Assembly (NCBI GenBank): GCA_027604505.1
Contig: JADIIX010000249.1
Span: 1 to 20,333, forward strand
Direction: 5' to 3'
Source: Gonapodya sp. JEL0774
Lineage: Eukaryota > Monoblepharomycota > Monoblepharidomycetes > Monoblepharidales > Gonapodyaceae
DNA length: 20,333 nt
Shown here: piece after piece, positions 1-8,404 of the stretch
Layout: every line of letters begins with the position of its first letter
Position numbering within the stretch: the stretch's first letter is position 1
Notes under the pieces: generated by a model
Told to the model about the DNA's origin: nothing
Databases searched by the model: none
The model's input: the letters and a program-made list of their open reading frames with translations, nothing else
Position numbers and translations under genes: made by a program

Positions 1-73
1 CAACTTCCATGTCCTGAGCACTTGCAAGCCCCACGCAGCAGGTGGTCTTCCACAAGAGTGTGTCCTCAAGACA
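1..73. other. Left flank, nothing recognised
   Basis: I see no feature here beyond its position just past the probable 3' end of the minus-strand host gene that ends at 74 or 126. It may be 3' UTR or intergenic DNA of that gene. Confidence 0.3.
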
Positions 74-150
74 TCAATCCAGTAGAAGCGGCGTGTGAAG
101 GCTCACATTTTGTCTCTCATCCAGTTTATAAGCTGCTGCAAGCTTCGACC
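74..150 (-). pseudogene. 3' end of interrupted host gene (left half)
   Basis: This is the last coding piece of a minus-strand gene whose other half lies at 8033-8404, beyond the Ty3 insertion. If the element and one copy of the atct duplication are removed, the minus-strand frame runs straight across the junction. Read without an intron, it continues to a TGA at 74-76. Read with the better-looking intron at 8127-8042 removed, it ends at a TAA at 126-128 after a tail that includes RGQMVEACSSL. Both are open across the empty site, which suggests insertion into a real exon. I do not recognise the protein. The truncated transcript would lose only its last few residues, so the insertion may have been tolerated. 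Confidence 0.45.
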
Positions 151-154
151 ATCT
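151..154. repeat. Target-site duplication, left copy (atct)
   Basis: The four bases atct directly precede the TG that opens the 5' LTR. The same four bases directly follow the CA that closes the 3' LTR at 8029-8032. Many Ty3/gypsy elements duplicate 4-6 bp, so this fits. It also fixes both outer LTR ends. Confidence 0.75.
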
Positions 155-288
155 TGTGGCCTACTGGGCACCTGGGGTGACCACAGTCCGGGGATGCATG
201 CAGGTAGTCATATATGTACTGTACGAGCTAGACATACATCAGATCCCCGTCCTACATCTACTGGTTAGGTCCAGTACGGAACATCACA
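155..288 (+). repeat. 5' LTR of the Ty3 element
   Basis: It starts TGTGG and ends CACA, and matches 7912-8028 apart from six substitutions and a 17-bp segment present only here (around 177-193). It would drive transcription; a TATA-like catatatg lies near 210-217. At 134 bp it is very short for an autonomous gypsy element. Upstream of 155 and beyond 290 the two copies stop matching, so the boundaries are well supported. Confidence 0.88.
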
Positions 289-290
289 AT

Positions 291-308
291 TGGGGGAACG
301 GCCGGCAG
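291..308 (+). promoter_or_regulatory. Candidate primer-binding site
   Basis: Two bases after the 5' LTR the sequence begins TGGGGG. TGG pairs with the CCA end of a tRNA, and the TGGGGG start with a later CCGG resembles tRNA-Pro-type primer sites known from other retroelements. The match is partial, so the tRNA identity is a guess; the position is right for a primer-binding site. Confidence 0.45.
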
Positions 309-385
309 CATCTCGCGTCCTGTCACTCCGCTGTGGCCTGTGTCCAAATACCGATTGAATCCGTTCTCCCATCTATCATCTTGCA

Positions 386-2383
386 ATGGCCAACAGTGAG
401 CCATTCAACGTCGTCGACTTCGATGAGCTTGACGAGGATGCCCCCAAAGGGCCTGGCATCGACGATACCCATTCTGGCGAGGGTTCTGGCACCCTGGTTG
501 ACGACCTCCCTGCTGTCTCCGTCAAAGGCAAAGGCCCCGTTGACACCGAAGAAAGCCCGAAACCACCCGGCTTCAGTCCAATAACCCCGAAGGACCCGGC
601 AAGTGCAGTAGGCGCTGGGACCCCGACGCCCCAAACTCGTCTTCTGCCAGCGTCTGATCATCTTCCTTCGCCAACAAACAAACTGTCCGCCACTCCGAAA
701 GCCCGAAAGCTCCCCAACAGCACCCCTCCCTCTTTGTTGTCCGGTATGCCTCCCCTTCGGCCACGCAAACTCCCCGGGACTCAGGGTGCGGCGAACCTCT
801 ACCCACCCCATGTTGCAGCAAGCAAACCATCTGTGGACGAGACAACAGAGTCACTGTGTGCGCGTGTCGTGGACATGAGGGAGCACGTGGCATTAAGACG
901 GGAGGAGATGGAATTGACACACCAGTTGGAGGAGAAGCAGTTGCGTGAGTTGCAGTTCCATCTCGACACAAGGATAATGGCGGCGGGGTACAAGGGTCCC
1001 CGAACAAACGAAGTGAGGTTTACAGCAAATGAAAAAGCGAGTATGTTGCTGGCAAATGAGAGGCAGCCCCAACCACCGGCAGTGGTTCCGAAACTGAGGT
1101 TGACCATTGCCGACCTCCCGACGTTCCAGAAGCAAACGTACAAGCCACCAAGTAGCGAAATGAAGAGAAGAGTCGGGGAGGACCCACATGATTGGGTGGA
1201 ACGCTTGCGTCGTGGTGTGGAGCAGGCTGGTGTGCCAGGCGGACCGGACGCAGTGAACTGGTGCACTCTTGCGCTCACAGAGTCGCTCAACAAAGCGTGG
1301 GGCAACACGAAGCAACCGGGCACGCTGCCCCCAACCCACCGTCTCTGGGACGCAAGGGTCTTCAACTACCCACCAGTTGAGGATCTGGACAGTTTCTTCG
1401 GGTGGTACTACACCATGGTAGTGACAGACGCCCTACGGGAGGAGGCGCAGCAAGTTGTGGACAATGCAAATTGGGCCGTAGTATGTGTGGATGGGTTGTG
1501 CACCGCAGACACTGCGTCTGCGTCGTTGGAGCAGCACATGGCGGACGTGCGGCGGTTGCAAGCGTACACAATGCCCCGTAGCAGAATGACAAGCGAGCAG
1601 CTCAATGAAATGTACGTCACAATGTTCCTGAAGGCCACTGGCCCCGAGGCACGTCAGATGCTGAACGTGGTGGTGAAGCCAGGAGACAAGCTCCAGATAC
1701 AGGAGCTCCGGGAGCGTGTGTCTGACTTGCAGGCATATGCAACATCAAGGTTCCCGCCTTTACCGGCAGGATGTCGTTGGGTGGGAGTGGCGCGCACCGA
1801 CCTGCCGCAGAAGCGCCCGGCACCGGAGTTTACGGAGATGGAGTTGGCGGACGGAATGAAGCGCCCCGCACCGGCCCCGCCAACCGAGCCGGAAGCGAGG
1901 CAGGCGGGAAGAGGTCACCATGGTGGTGGTCGTGGAAATGGAAACAGCCGGGGTGGCCGCGGACGAGGTGGAGGTGGCCCCATGAGGCGCCCGGAGAGCG
2001 GACCGAACCCCTACCTGCAACAGCAGCCGTACGCCCCATATCCACCGCCGTATCCCCCAGCAGGTCCGCAAGGATTTGCTCCGCCTTACCCACCGTATCA
2101 GCAGTGGTACCTGTATCCCCATCCGCCCTACCCACTGTACAGACCCCCTCCACCACAGCAACAATGGGGTCAAGGAAGCGCGTTGGGTCAGTGGGCCAAT
2201 GCAAACAACGATCGATGCTTCAACTGCAACAAGGGGGGTCACTTCAGCAGGGATTGTCCGGAGCCTGCGTCGGATAGCACGTTGAGAGCGAGGGCGAAGG
2301 CGGACGGGCTGGGACGGGGTGAAGTTTCAGATGCGAACAGGCAAGCGTTGGGCCGGAGGGGCAGAGGCCAGGGTCACCAGTGA
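386..2383 (+). CDS. gag: Gag polyprotein of the Ty3 element
   Basis: Structural protein of the virus-like particle, 665 residues. The N-terminal 130 residues are acidic, then proline- and threonine-rich and probably disordered. Residues about 155-195 form a charged helical stretch. Residues about 235-480 look like the globular capsid region. Residues about 505-605 are low complexity, first RGG-rich (RNA binding) and then Pro/Tyr/Gln-rich. A canonical CCHC zinc knuckle (CX2CX4HX4C) begins at residue 611, nucleotide 2216. The ATG at 386 has a purine at -3 and G at +4 and is the first in this frame after the LTR. The TGA at 2381 lies within the donor of the first intron, so the stop is used only in unspliced RNA. 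I see no internal stop; gag is the best-preserved gene of this copy. Confidence 0.9.
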   Translation: MANSEPFNVVDFDELDEDAPKGPGIDDTHSGEGSGTLVDDLPAVSVKGKGPVDTEESPKPPGFSPITPKDPASAVGAGTPTPQTRLLPASDHLPSPTNKLSATPKARKLPNSTPPSLLSGMPPLRPRKLPGTQGAANLYPPHVAASKPSVDETTESLCARVVDMREHVALRREEMELTHQLEEKQLRELQFHLDTRIMAAGYKGPRTNEVRFTANEKASMLLANERQPQPPAVVPKLRLTIADLPTFQKQTYKPPSSEMKRRVGEDPHDWVERLRRGVEQAGVPGGPDAVNWCTLALTESLNKAWGNTKQPGTLPPTHRLWDARVFNYPPVEDLDSFFGWYYTMVVTDALREEAQQVVDNANWAVVCVDGLCTADTASASLEQHMADVRRLQAYTMPRSRMTSEQLNEMYVTMFLKATGPEARQMLNVVVKPGDKLQIQELRERVSDLQAYATSRFPPLPAGCRWVGVARTDLPQKRPAPEFTEMELADGMKRPAPAPPTEPEARQAGRGHHGGGRGNGNSRGGRGRGGGGPMRRPESGPNPYLQQQPYAPYPPPYPPAGPQGFAPPYPPYQQWYLYPHPPYPLYRPPPPQQQWGQGSALGQWANANNDRCFNCNKGGHFSRDCPEPASDSTLRARAKADGLGRGEVSDANRQALGRRGRGQGHQ

Positions 2384-3342
2384 GTACCACGATGGGATGG
2401 AGTGGTCGGTGACACCGCGTTCTGCGGGCGGCGTTTCTGTTCAACACGTCCCGTGTACGACGTTGTTGCCGTTATAGACGAAGTGCAGAAGAGCACTTCC
2501 TGCGTACACTTATACGTAGAACACGCGTATTTTGACGTAGACGAAAATGCGAAAACATGTATTTGTACAGCCAACATTACATCCGTTCATGTGTAATCTG
2601 GCTCCGTTCTGGTGGTGGTTTCACCCAACTTCAGACCGTTTTGTCATTTCGATCACTTTCCCTCACATGCTCCTGGCGCACTTATTTTTCGTGCACAGTG
2701 GAATGTTAGTGGTTGAAGTGCCGTTCTGTGTCTGTGGGCTCGCACCCCCGGCACACGACACCCCAAAACACCTTCAGGACCACGTTCACCTACACCGACT
2801 ACTGTAGTGGCGTGAGGGTTTGTGGGACTGTCCCGTCACCACGTTGGTGCCGGCGGACGCTCGTGCGGTCATGCGGACGGACGTCTCCCCGTTTCGACGT
2901 ACGACATTGGCAATTTCGGTAGTTGGTGACTACTCGAATTTTGTATACGTACAGTGAACACGTCCTTCACTACCGTCAATTATTGCAACCGTTGTACGTG
3001 TACCCGACATTAATGTGGTACATGGGCACCGTTTTGTTTACTAGTGGGTCACCTGACTGCGTGCACAGTCTGCCACTCCGAACAACATTTGAACTGGCGC
3101 CCTAAGTAGGGATGTGACCTCCCTATGGCATGATCTCAGGGGGGTTAGATTGGAAAAACGATCCAACAAGACCTGCATACTGTGCAGCAGCGCAACGGTC
3201 GGCCGGCCAATGCATATGGCAGACAGCGTTGCAACCAGCACAGCACCTCAGTGCTGGGGGTTACGTTGTGTCAATTATTCCGTCGGTTTCTGTCCAAATA
3301 CCGATATATCTGACCTTCCACCTCGTCTGTCCTCCGTTTTAG
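2380..3342 (+). other. Intron 1 of the Ty3 element, 963 nt, gag-pol junction
   Basis: The donor is CA|GTGAGT at 2380. The acceptor is a pyrimidine-rich stretch ending ttttag at 3342, with a CTGAC branch site at 3310-3314. Splicing joins CA of the gag codon 2378-2380 to G at 3343, recreating CAG (Gln), and continues in frame into protease. The segment has no convincing ORF: its open stretches are short and unlike any family. It is far longer than the other introns here. It holds a second copy of a 15-base motif from the gag leader (3291-3305, matching 341-355). It may carry packaging or splicing signals, but that is inference. Confidence 0.72.
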
Positions 3343-3415
3343 GCAACAAGTTCCTCGCGTCCGGGTTGCTTCCCCACTGTGTGTCGAGATCGCACACAAC
3401 ATTGCTGGAGACGAT

Positions 3416-3485
3416 GTAAGTGAAGTGGGGTGTGTATCAGTCCCTCAGAATGCTGACGCTGTCAATTATAATTATTGATGTGCAG
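3416..3485 (+). other. Intron 2 of the Ty3 element, 70 nt
   Basis: Donor GAT|GTAAGT, acceptor gatgtgcag|GGT, with a CTGAC branch site at 3453-3457, 28 nt before the AG end. It is phase 0 on both sides, and the flanking exons read IAHNIAGDD then GVRDPPELH. Without removal the upstream frame would meet a stop within the intron region. Confidence 0.78.
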
Positions 3486-3560
3486 GGTGTGCGAGACCCC
3501 CCTGAGCTTCACATGAATAATGTGGCCGAGAAGTCCCTCCTGGATGATCCCATGACATTG

Positions 3561-3621
3561 GTATGTTTCCAGTGTTTTGGTGTGGCTGACGCACCACTGA
3601 CTGTCTCACTGTTTTGTGTAG
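3561..3621 (+). other. Intron 3 of the Ty3 element, 61 nt
   Basis: Donor TTG|GTATGT, acceptor ttttgtgtag|GAG, with CTGAC branch candidates at 3586-3590 and 3597-3601. It is phase 0 on both sides. The acceptor TAG is itself an in-frame stop, so protease can only be reached from upstream codons if this segment is removed. Confidence 0.8.
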
Positions 3622-5673
3622 GAGGTGCCTGTCGGCACACTCATTGCACAACTGCCACACAACGACCGGGTGAAGGAACATGACAGCAACCTACATGGTA
3701 CTGTCCTGACGTTAATGAAAGCGGAGGCCCTGCCCGGCGCTGTAGATGAGGACGATGGTGCGATACAGCACCGCACGGCGCTGATCAAAGCCCAAGTCTT
3801 CGGTGTATTGCTTGACGATGCGCTGCTCGACTCTGGTGCTAACTTTTAGGCTATTCGGGCGGACATTTACCGCGATTCTATTGCTTGGAAGTACGATTTT
3901 CGTGAACGAGCAAACACATGCAAGATTTGCATGACACTTGGTGTGTCAGGCACATATGCTACCACTATTGGCATTGTGTTTCGTGCTACAATTTTCCTTG
4001 CTGATGGCCCACCTATTACACAGTGGTTGCATGTTGTGGAAAACTTGCACCGCCCCGATGTTCAGACGTCAACGGGGTTATTAATCAATTGGCGAGCGCA
4101 AACTCTCCAGTTCCCACTTTCTTGGGAAGCGAAAGTTAAAACAACGGGATATTCTACACCAATCGCTATCGATGTGCGGTTGGATGCGGAACCGGCAGTA
4201 GATAAGCATGATGGCTACGGACTGCTCTTAGCAGGTGCTGTTCGTATTCCTGGTGAATCACGTGCCTACATTCGCCTCATCCCCACAGACGCGGGTTTGC
4301 GTGTAAAAGAAAATGAGGGGCGCAAGGTGTGTACTACGGCAAACGAGTTGTTTGCTGCACGAGACGGCGTCATGATTGAAAAAGGCGTACACAAAATGGA
4401 AGCCGGGGGTGTAATTTCTACACAATTAACAAATTGGACTACCTCACCAATCTTGGTTCCGGCAAACTCACATGTTGCCAGTTTTGAGTTCAGACATCCC
4501 GGGGATTATATTGCAGATTACCGCAAACTCAACACATTAACGAAGAAGGACGTCTACCCGCTTCCACGCGTGGATGACCTCCTTGATGCAACACAAGGCG
4601 CACGTTATTACACTGCGCTCGATATTACGTGGGGCTATTGGAACGTCAATATGACGCCGGAACACCGTGCGCTGACAGCTTTCATCACGCACGAGGGGTT
4701 ATTCGAACTGAAACGTATGACTTTTGGCATGACTAATGCCCCGGCAACGTTTCAACGGCTTATGGATGCTGTGTTACGAGGTATTAATTGGGTATACACT
4801 CTTGTATACTTAGATGATATCTTGGTATTCTCCAGCACGTTTGAGGATCACCTTAAGCACTTGGAGGAAGTGTTTCGGCGGCTGCGCAATACGAAGTTGA
4901 AGCTGCGAGCGGCTAAGTGCGCATTTTGCCAAAAGGAAACACCGTATTTAGGGCACGTGATTACGAACGACGGCATGATCAAAATGGATCCCAAAAAGAT
5001 CGCTGCGATTCGGGATTTCCCCCCGCCGTCTAATGTCTCAGCCTTGCGAAGTTTTCTGGGGTTGACGGGTTATTACCGTCACTTTATTCCAAAGTTTGCG
5101 CACATTGCTGCACCGCTCACTGATATGGCTGCTTTGAATACCGCACCGGACTGGACAAATGAAAACGCACGGTTGGCGTTTCATCAATTGAAAGAGTTGA
5201 TGTGCTCCGCTCCTGCGTTACGGCGAGTTGATTACTCGCGCCCGTTTATTCTGCAAACTGATGCATCGAAAGTGGCATTGGCTGCTATTCTCAATCAACG
5301 TGATAATGATGGGAGAGAGTATTTGATTGGGGCGGCGAGTAAAAAGTTGACGGCAGCGGAGAAACGCAGGGACGCACGCACCCTCGAAGCATTTGCCATT
5401 ATTTGGGGCTGTGAATACTTCCGGCATTTCTTGCTTGGAGTACCGTTTGAGCTTCAAACTGATCACGAAGCGCTGCGATTGATCAAGTTGCCTACAGCAG
5501 TGGGCAAGATTGTCCGATGGGCTATTCGATTATCTGAATATGATATTGGTCCGTCTTACAAAAAGGGAAAGCTGCACTCTTATGTGGATGCGATCTCCCG
5601 TGTTCCGCCCGACGACGACCGAGAACCGATGGAGTTGGACACGTCAGTCCCAACGTACGGTGATGTTTCCTGA

Positions 5674-7752
5674 CCTGAATTACCTGACGAAGCTGTGGGC
5701 CGCAAATCGGAAACTCATTTTGTCTTGCGCCCTTCCAGCATTCGGACATTTGTAGTGGTTGGCGAGAGTGATGCTGAAATGGCCGAGGGTGACGCTGTGC
5801 CAGAGTCTGGTGCACTTGGTGCCTTCTCCACTCACTCCTTCGCGGAGGCGCGCTACTGGGAGAGCTGGGCAAAAGCTCAGTATGCAGATTACGATTTGCA
5901 CTTGGTAATTAACGTTTTGCAGAATCGTGTTCCGGATGGGGAAGCTGATTTGCTGCGATACATTGAGGCTGCACAGATAGCATGGGGGTGCACGTTGTAT
6001 AATGGGTTGCTTTATCCTTTAGTACGGGAAGCGCCTAAACGCCATACTGTGGGGGATAGCGCTGACGTGACGCTACTGGTTCACGGATCATATGCGACGG
6101 TGCGTGGCCCTTTAGTTGTACCGTACGCTCGGCGTGAAGAGCTGTTACGCATGTTCCATGATCAGCCAATGGCCGCTCATGCCGGTATGACGCATATGAT
6201 CCGTTTACTGCGAGGTCAATATTATTGGTCTTACTGGGTCCGCGATGTGCGCCAGTACGTTGGGAGTTATATATCATGTCAGAGTCGGAAGCCTCCACAA
6301 CCGATGTGACAGGGTTTGTTGCAGCCATTCGACTTTTCGGCTGCACAACCGTTTGACAATGTTTGTGCGGATCATTGTGGGCTGTTCCCGGCTACACCCG
6401 AAGGTTATCAGTACATTCTGGTACTGGTTGATTTATTTACACGTTGGACGGAAGCAGTTCCTGTCCCCGACGTCTCGGCAATTACTACAGCCCAAGCAGT
6501 GTGGCATCATTGGATTTGCCGTCACTCGATGTTTTGCCGTTTTCACTCCGGTCGGGGTCCGGCTTTTCACAATGTGTTGTTCAAGGAGCTCGCGCATTAC
6601 CTTGATTTTGATCAAACACATTCGTCTCCGTTCCATCCCCAAGGGAACCCGTACGCTGAACGTATAATGAAGCCTTTGGTAGATGGGCTCACACATTATG
6701 TGAATTTGAAGGGTACGAATTGGAATGACGCGTTACCGGCCATTATGTTTGCGTTCAACACGCGGTATCATTCAACATTGAATGATTCGCCATTTTATTT
6801 TGCGACCGGTCGTGATGCTAAAATGCCGGTTAATGTTATTACGGGGATGTCTACTGGTGTGGTGCGCACGCTTCCGGTGGATGGGGAGGGAAAGCCCTTA
6901 CCCATTGCAGCGTCTTTGTCTGAAGCGTACTCTGCGCTCCGTGAACGAATTGATGTTGCGGCGAACGCTCGTAAGATGGCGTATGATGCAACGCACAAAG
7001 ATGTCGAATTCGAAATTGAAAGTATGGTGATGGTTTACTATGAGGAACGTCACCGTCCAGGCGAAAGCTCCAAATTCATTTCAAAATGGATTGGTCCGTT
7101 CCGTATCACTGAGAAAGTTGGTCCGGTCACTTACCGTGCGAAACATATTTATACGGGTCAAACTACGTTGGCACACGTTACACGCCTTCGGAAAATTCTG
7201 CCCCGTATTGGCATGTTTTCTTCCGCATTAGCTATTCCTGATACTACGCGTATCCCGGACGATTCTGTGTTGTCTGAACCTCCTGTTGTGGAGCCGGTGG
7301 AACCTGCACCCACTCCAACCGCTGTTGATGTTTCGGGTATGCCTGTTTATGAAGTCGAGGCACTTCTTGATCGCCGCCAGAATGGTCCGTTGGTGGAGTA
7401 CTATGTGAAGTTTAATGGTTACTCTGTCCCTGAGTGGATTGAGGAGGAAAACGTTTTGGCAGAGGCTATGTTGGATGATTATGAAAGCTGTCATCCAACC
7501 GGTCCAAATGGACGTGCTCTTACTGGAGGGCAACGCAAGCGTGCGATGAATACACGTTTGGAAATTCGCCGTGCAGCGTACTTCGGCCGTGTTGGTACTG
7601 ATGAGCCACCACCACAATTTACTTGGCCACACAAACGGCCTTGTGGTATGAAGCCCAGTGGCTCCGATTTGAAAAAAGGGCTACGTGGCTCCCTCTTAAA
7701 GAGGAAGGGGGAGAAAGTGGCTCAAGGAGCCATGGCCATCGACGCTGATTGA
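5674..7752 (+). pseudogene. pol: Pol part 2: integrase with C-terminal chromodomain
   Basis: Continues the pol frame. The zinc-binding module at about 6150-6285 has its His residues but carries Tyr at 6268 in place of the first Cys (YISC instead of CxxC). A TGA at 6307 breaks the frame just before the catalytic core. In the core the first Asp (6370) and the Glu (6658) are present, but the second Asp is Gly (GGT at 6550); 35 residues separate it from the Glu, exactly the DX35E spacing. The GPF-type module (IGPFRI) follows at about 7092. A chromodomain at 7348-7485 reads YEVEALLDRR, then EYYVKFNGY, then a Trp-Ile-Glu-Glu-Glu-Asn-Val segment; such domains guide integration to marked chromatin. 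The basic tail ends with TGA at 7750. This integrase should be catalytically dead. Confidence 0.88.
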
Positions 7753-7894
7753 GGGACCGTCGAACGTTTGCGTGTTAGGTGTTGATGATGATTAAGTTTA
7801 CGGGTCGGGGTGTTTTGTACACTTCTGTACGGTACGATTACGTTACGTCCTTTTCGTATGCGACTGCGTGCTTTTAGTGACGAGGGCGTCACTT
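7753..7894 (+). other. 3' untranslated region of the Ty3 element
   Basis: 142 bases between the pol stop and the polypurine tract, rich in G+T and cgt/gta words, without an ORF. I see no further signal. Confidence 0.5.
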
Positions 7895-7911
7895 GAAAGA
7901 GGAACGGGGAG
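7895..7911 (+). promoter_or_regulatory. Polypurine tract
   Basis: Seventeen bases, all purine except one C, ending exactly where the 3' LTR begins with TGTGG. The position and composition match the plus-strand primer of LTR retrotransposons. Confidence 0.82.
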
Positions 7912-8028
7912 TGTGGTGTACTGGGCACCTGGGATGCATGCAGGTAGTCATATATGTACTGTACGAGCTAGACATACATCAGATCCCCGTCCTACATCTA
8001 CCGTTCAGGTCCAGTACGGGACATCACA
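7912..8028 (+). repeat. 3' LTR of the Ty3 element
   Basis: 117 bp, TGTGG to CACA. It matches the 5' LTR except for six substitutions and lacks the 17-bp segment. It is preceded directly by the polypurine tract and followed by the atct duplication. Confidence 0.88.
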
Positions 8029-8032
8029 ATCT
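8029..8032. repeat. Target-site duplication, right copy (atct)
   Basis: Matches 151-154. The first two bases (at) also follow the 5' LTR, so the exact LTR end relies on the TG...CA rule. Confidence 0.72.
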
Positions 8033-8404
8033 GACCTCTATCTGGCAAGCGAGGGAGAGAGGTTGACCACGAGGCACAATGAAGCCATAAGAATAGCAGG
8101 ATAAGGGAAAGTAGTGAAGAGATTCACCTGTTGGATTGGTTGTGATTGTCTGGACAAACAGAACTCTGTCCCCAACATCCAAATGAAGTCTGCACCCATC
8201 TGGATGCTTTGCACATGTCCTGCTGTTGTCCTTTTTGCTAAGACCCACTACATCAATTAATGGAGGCATTGCGAGGGGTGTGGCGGCCAATAGAGCTCTG
8301 GAAACGTTCAAATCAGGCGGAATCGGAGTGCTTGAGACAGTTTTCAAGCACATGGGTAATGGCATAACCACGTGCAGGCCTTGGAGCGAAGCAAAAACAT
8401 CGTA
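8033..8404 (-). pseudogene. Interrupted host gene, unknown function (right half)
   Basis: An open minus-strand frame running from 8404 down to the insertion point. It includes LHVVMPLPMCLKTVSSTP, then CAKHPDGCRLHLDVGDRV and LFVQTITTNPT. I do not recognise the family. A likely intron lies at 8127-8042 on this strand (CAG|GTGAAT ... cccTCGCTTGCCAG, 86 nt, strong pyrimidine tract). With it removed the reading goes on through the insertion site into 150-126. Without it the frame stays open too and ends at 74. A start codon is not evident; the frame has an internal ATG near 8365, and earlier exons may lie further right. The Ty3 element inserted close to the 3' end of this gene. Confidence 0.42.

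Larger units (their letters stand above)
3343..5673 (+). pseudogene. pol: Pol part 1: protease, reverse transcriptase, RNase H
   Basis: Three coding pieces (3343-3415, 3486-3560, 3622 onward) join in frame. The protease motif DSGAN appears at about 3829-3843 and is followed two codons later by an in-frame TAG at 3847, probably a CAG changed to TAG. RT follows, with DYRKLN, KDVYPLPRVDDLLD, TFGMTNAPATFQRLMD and the catalytic YLDD at 4807-4818 intact. RNase H follows with TDAS, the Glu of LEAFAIIWG and the Asp of TDHEAL, all catalytic positions present. The frame ends at a TGA at 5671, after which the same frame carries on into integrase, so that stop too looks like a mutation. Its natural product would be part of a spliced Gag-Pol polyprotein. 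No ATG-based start of its own is needed. Confidence 0.88.
155..8028 (+). mobile_element. Ty3/gypsy chromovirus retrotransposon, intron-bearing, inactive copy
   Basis: A full-length LTR retrotransposon. In order it holds a 134-bp 5' LTR, a probable primer-binding site, gag with a CCHC knuckle, three introns, then protease, RT, RNase H and integrase with a C-terminal chromodomain, a polypurine tract and a 117-bp 3' LTR. The domain order PR-RT-RH-IN is that of Ty3/gypsy, and the chromodomain places it among the chromoviruses, which use that domain to target chromatin. The LTRs differ by six substitutions and one 17-bp indel, so the insertion is not recent. Stops in pol and lost integrase residues show that this copy cannot move by itself. 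Its gag-pol layout by splicing is unusual (see the findings). Confidence 0.93.

Noticed and set aside
323-811. Minus-strand open frame opposite gag
   Set aside because: The gag frame on the + strand is far longer and has domain support; GC-rich antisense frames are common here.
2370-2400. Ribosomal frameshift or stop-codon readthrough at the gag end
   Set aside because: The next pol codons in any frame are nearly 1 kb away with many stops between, so neither can link gag to pol. Splicing can.
2384-3342. Small open frames between gag and protease as an accessory gene
   Set aside because: Each is at most about 100 codons with no motif, and the segment is better explained as an intron by its donor, branch site, acceptor and phase.
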